Assembly: GCF_963678635.1 (NCBI RefSeq)
Contig: NC_087065.1
Coordinates: forward strand, 43,837,430 to 43,901,429
Source of the DNA: Symsagittifera roscoffensis
Lineage: Eukaryota; Xenacoelomorpha; Acoela; Convolutidae
Direction: 5' to 3'
Length of the DNA: 64,000 nucleotides
The notes under the pieces were generated by a model. The model was not told the DNA's origin and did not search any database. It saw only the letters and a list, made by a program, of their open reading frames with translations. The translations under genes and the position numbers were made by a program. Shown here one piece after another: positions 46,548 through 64,000 of the stretch. Every line of letters starts with the position of its first letter. The stretch's first letter is position 1.

Positions 46548-47129
46548 ACAATTACAAGTATTGCAACTTCAGATTAAGTATTTAAAGTTTATCTTCAAAA
46601 ACTTCGAAATTGGACATATCTTATGCGCACAGTGATTCAAAGATAATCCTCGCCGTTACAACGGCATTATACCAACACATGAGTTTTCAATTTTTATCCT
46701 GGTAGCCCAAAAAAGGTGGAATTTCTGAACAACTAAAAATTATGAAGTTTAAAAGGCGTTGGGTGAAAAGCACATTTTGTACAGCGTTTACAGCAAAGCA
46801 AAAACACATTCCCCCTTCTCAAATACAACATCAAAAAGAACGCAAAAAGTTTGAGTTAGATATGAAATTGAAGATTTGACATAAAAATTGCGTTTTATCT
46901 ACAGTCAAATATTATAGTTAATTGGCGTAGGCGGGAAACGACATTAAATTCGCTGCAGTAAGAGTGAGTTGTGTTGTTGAATTAAATAATTGCATTTGAG
47001 TTACGTCTATTTTTCAGTTTTTTTAATATTTCTGGCGCGGTTAATTATCCTATCCGCCTGCGTGAGTCTATGGCGTGGTGTGGTGAGCGTTGGGAGTGAG
47101 GGGCATTTGGCTAGTGTGGGTGGACTAGA

Positions 47130-61295
<14,166 letters not shown>

Positions 61296-61509
61296 AGATT
61301 AAAATAATGTGCACAATTTTGTCTTAGTTTTTCAGTATTTAATGAGTAGTCATTTTAGTAAAAGTCAGTATCGAATTTAATTTAACTTTAATCTGATTTT
61401 GCTCATCTTCAAGATACACAAACATTGTTACAATTGATGCATAACATAATTGATGTTTTCTTAGCTATACAATCATTGGCACTCTGTACAATAATGAAGC
61501 TGAACTTAC

Positions 61510-61540
61510 CGAGCTTCTTGCGATGTGGCTGTATATTCAT
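61510..61540 (-). CDS. KIF2: kinesin-13 alternative first coding exon 1a
   Basis: ATG 61540, preceded by an in-frame TAA, encodes MNIQPHRKKL plus one base (G) and is followed by a strong GTAAGT. It ends in phase 1, as does exon 1b, so it can splice straight to exon 2 (60700) giving ...KKLVPTTRR. It cannot precede exon 1b in frame, since that exon has no acceptor and an in-frame TAA before its ATG. Inferred from sequence only. Confidence 0.55.
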
Positions 61541-61869
61541 CACTATCGAAGAGACAAATTAAAAATGACAAGCGAGAAAAACCTAATGAAAACTAAAAAA
61601 TACGCAGTATTTCCGGTATCTGAATAATGAATAATAGCGACAGGACATTTCGAAATGGAAAAACAATACGTTAAAATTGATTGACTTTTTTGAACTTTTC
61701 AATTAGATAGAACAAATTAGCACACATTAAAGCTTTGATTTTCAATTATCCTAATGAAGGACACTTCGCAGTAACTGGCCCAATTTCAGACACAAACGAT
61801 GCGGTGCTTAAATTATGGTTAACTTAAAATTTTACTGATTGCAAGAGCAGCAACTATCCATTCTCTATC

Positions 61870-62370
61870 ACACTTACGATTTGAAAATATAACCGAAAGA
61901 CAGGTTGAAATTGGAAAAAAAAGAAAATATAGCCAACAGACCGTTGGAAACGAGTCAATGAATACAAAAATGAGTCAATGAAAAAAAATTGACTTAATTT
62001 GTGAAAAAAGTCTCAATTTCGAAATTGAAAGAAAAACTATTCGACCATATAGCAGTTTGAAAGTCAAAAACAATATGCGATTGACACTTTTTGATAAAAC
62101 TAATCTAATCTGAGAAAACTGGATCAATAGGTGAATTTTATTTCGCTGGAAATCTAAAAATTAAAATCCATTTTCGAAATTAGAAGTCGATCACGTTTTT
62201 CGTGACCTTTACCCTTTGGCTGTTCGATAGTGAAGTGAAAAAGATTTGAGACTGAAAAAAAAATCAAAAAACAATTCGCGAAAAAGCAAACTTGAGCCTG
62301 AACAAATACTAAGACTTCCTGGAAAACAAAAAAAATCATCACGACCTATATAAGACTCTGAACTCGCGAG
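61870..62370 (-). repeat. TATA-containing repeat family, copy 3
   Basis: Uninterrupted copy: ATAGCCAACAGACCG, GAGTCAATGAATAC, GAAAACTGGATCAATAGG, GAAGTCGATCACG and CCTATATAAGACTC. It ends just left of a Helitron terminus at 62438. Confidence 0.65.
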
Positions 62371-62437
62371 GCGACAATTCGTTACAAGCAACAATTCGTC
62401 GCAGTAGATTAAGCGGGGAACACTGATACACACGCAA

Positions 62438-62729
62438 CTAGTGAGTAACGCACCTCCGGTGCTTCAAACAGAAAGTTGCTTTTATTGAATGACAAAAGAT
62501 GGAGGAATCCAACAACACTGTTGATTTCAAAAACTGAACGATAGAAATAATTTCAACCTCTAAACTAAAATGTTGAATCATCAAAACTACTGGAATTCAG
62601 ATCTTCGTATTTTAAACTTCGAGACAAAACCCAAAATGGCCGACAGCATACAACTGCACTTTCCATATTAAAAATAATTAATTTTAAAATATCAGTATCT
62701 TTTTTTCGCCATCTAAGTTTAATAACAAA
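62438..62729 (-). mobile_element. Helitron 3' end, copy 2
   Basis: On the minus strand: hairpin GCACCGGAGGTGC, 8-base spacer, CTAG, then T. It is followed to the right by a second terminus of the same family at 62730, so this copy is short or interrupted. Confidence 0.6.
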
Positions 62730-64000
62730 CTAGCAATTAACGCACCTTCGGTGCTTCAAAATTTTTCGACAACTCATGAAAAACCGCATATATTGGAAAC
62801 AACATCTGCAAACTTTTAGTGTACTCTGACTGCACCCAATTACAGGGTTGGTAATTTCGAACTTTTAATTTTTTTTAAATTCCCATTTTAAAAGCGTCAT
62901 CTCGAAAACTTAATGGGCCTCTGGAGAAATTTGGAAGCCAGATTTGCAACCACTGAGAGTCCCTGAGAGCACCCTACTATAGGGTAAGGAATCCAAAATT
63001 TTGTGAATTTTTTTAAACCTAAGATTCCCGAAAAAAAAAATTGAAAAAAAAACGTCTTATCTCGCAAACTAAAAGGATTTGAGCATTCATATTAAGAGGC
63101 AAGAATTGAAACGCCTGGGTGTACGCTGACAATAAGGTTGTATCTTCATCAAGCATGTAGTTTCAATTTTTCTATTTAGTAGAATTAGAATTAGTAGAAT
63201 TTCTTTGTAGATAAGTTCTTTGAGAAATTTTGAAAAATCGAAAAACGTCACATCTCGGAAACTAAAAACATTTGAGCAGTCGCGTTTAGCAGTCGCATGT
63301 GGCAAGATTTGCAACTCTTTAGAGCACCCTGACAACACCGAACTATAGAGTTGGGAACTTCAAATTTTGAAAAATAATTATTTTCAACTTTCTGAAATTT
63401 TGAAAAAATCCCAAAAAACGTCACATCTCAAAAACTACAAAAAAAATGAGCAGTGATATTTGGAGGCAAGATTCGCAATCCTTGAGAGTACTTTGACAGG
63501 ACCTAACTACAGGGTTGGGAATTTCAGATTTTTAAAGAATAGAAATAATTTAAGTTTTCTGAAAATTTTCTCGAAAACTACAACAAATTGAGCAGTCATA
63601 TTTGGAGGCAAGATTCGCAATTTTTGAGAGTACTCTGACAGGACCTAACTACCGGGTTGGGAATTTCAGATTTTTAAAGAATAGAAATAATTTAAGTTTT
63701 CTGAAAATTTTTGAAAAAAATCACAAAAAACGTCATATGTCGAAAACTACAACAAAGTGAGCAGTCATATTTGGAGGCAAGATTCGCAATTTTTGAGTAC
63801 TCTGACAGGACCTAACTACCGGGTTGGGAATTTCAGATTTTTAAAGAATAGAAATAATTTAAGTTTTCTGAAAATTTTTGAAAAAAATCACAAAAAACAT
63901 ATCTCGAAAACTACAAAGAATTGAGCACTCATACTTGGAGGCCAGATTCGAAATCTTTGAGAGTACTCCGACAGGACCTAACTACAGGGTTGGGTTTTCA
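62730..64000 (-). mobile_element. Helitron 3' end, copy 3, with internal satellite
   Basis: Minus-strand hairpin GCACCGAAGGTGC, 8-base spacer, CTAG, then T. The interior is the satellite described below, and the 5' end lies outside the window. Confidence 0.55.
62800..64000. repeat. satellite, about 160-bp monomers
   Basis: About eight monomers with ATCTCGAAAACTAC, GAGCAGTCATATTTGGAGGC, AAGATTCGCAA, GAGTACTCTGACAGGACC and GGGTTGGGAATTTCAG. Those at the right are nearly identical, those at the left diverged. It runs off the end of the window. Confidence 0.85.

Overview
This is eukaryotic, metazoan DNA. It is AT-rich by eye, has multi-kilobase GT-AG introns, and is crowded with transposable elements. 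One gene is recognised with confidence: a kinesin-13 (KIF2 type) microtubule depolymerase on the minus strand, reconstructed as ten in-frame coding exons between 47130 and 61295, with a second possible first exon at 61510-61540. I cannot name the species. The gene structure, secreted paralogs and mobile elements fit an invertebrate animal. There are no bacterial operons, and no rRNA or intact tRNA genes were seen.

Layout. 1-2.4 kb: two overlapping minus-strand ORFs of retroelement character, followed by an LTR-like segment. 3.3-6.1 kb: a truncated Helentron-like repeat, a decayed hAT-type MITE, AATCGATT-rich simple sequence and a BEL/Pao integrase relic. 6.1-10.9 kb: a 200-N gap, then 2.4 tandem copies of a unit of about 1.9 kb, each carrying a palindrome of about 500 bp and a 22-bp minisatellite. 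11.5-12.3 kb and 22.2-23.1 kb: two intronless paralogs for secreted cysteine-rich proteins of unknown function. Between them lie a Helitron end, a broken CR1/L2-like LINE (14.1-17.9 kb) and two Helentron-like copies. 23.2-25.7 kb: a decayed LTR element with a fold-back MITE. 25.9-29.7 kb: a very young 1.88-kb tandem duplication. 30-32.4 kb: two more Helentron-like copies. 33.1-36.8 kb: a second broken LINE. 36.9-37.65 kb: a palindromic G-tract element. 37.8-38.6 kb: a possible two-exon gene on the minus strand. 39.7-43.6 kb: local tandem repeats. 47.1-61.5 kb: kinesin-13, whose introns hold MITEs, a Helentron-like copy, TATA-containing repeats and a LINE relic. 62.4-64 kb: canonical Helitron 3' ends and a satellite running off the window.

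The strongest results are these: the kinesin-13 gene model, in which every junction keeps frame; its two candidate first exons, both ending in phase 1; the pair of secreted paralogs with nine conserved mature cysteines; and a family of eight short elements with Helentron hallmarks (a terminal/subterminal inverted repeat, a hairpin near one end, and mostly T|T insertion sites). All homology statements come from recognising motifs by eye. No database search was run.
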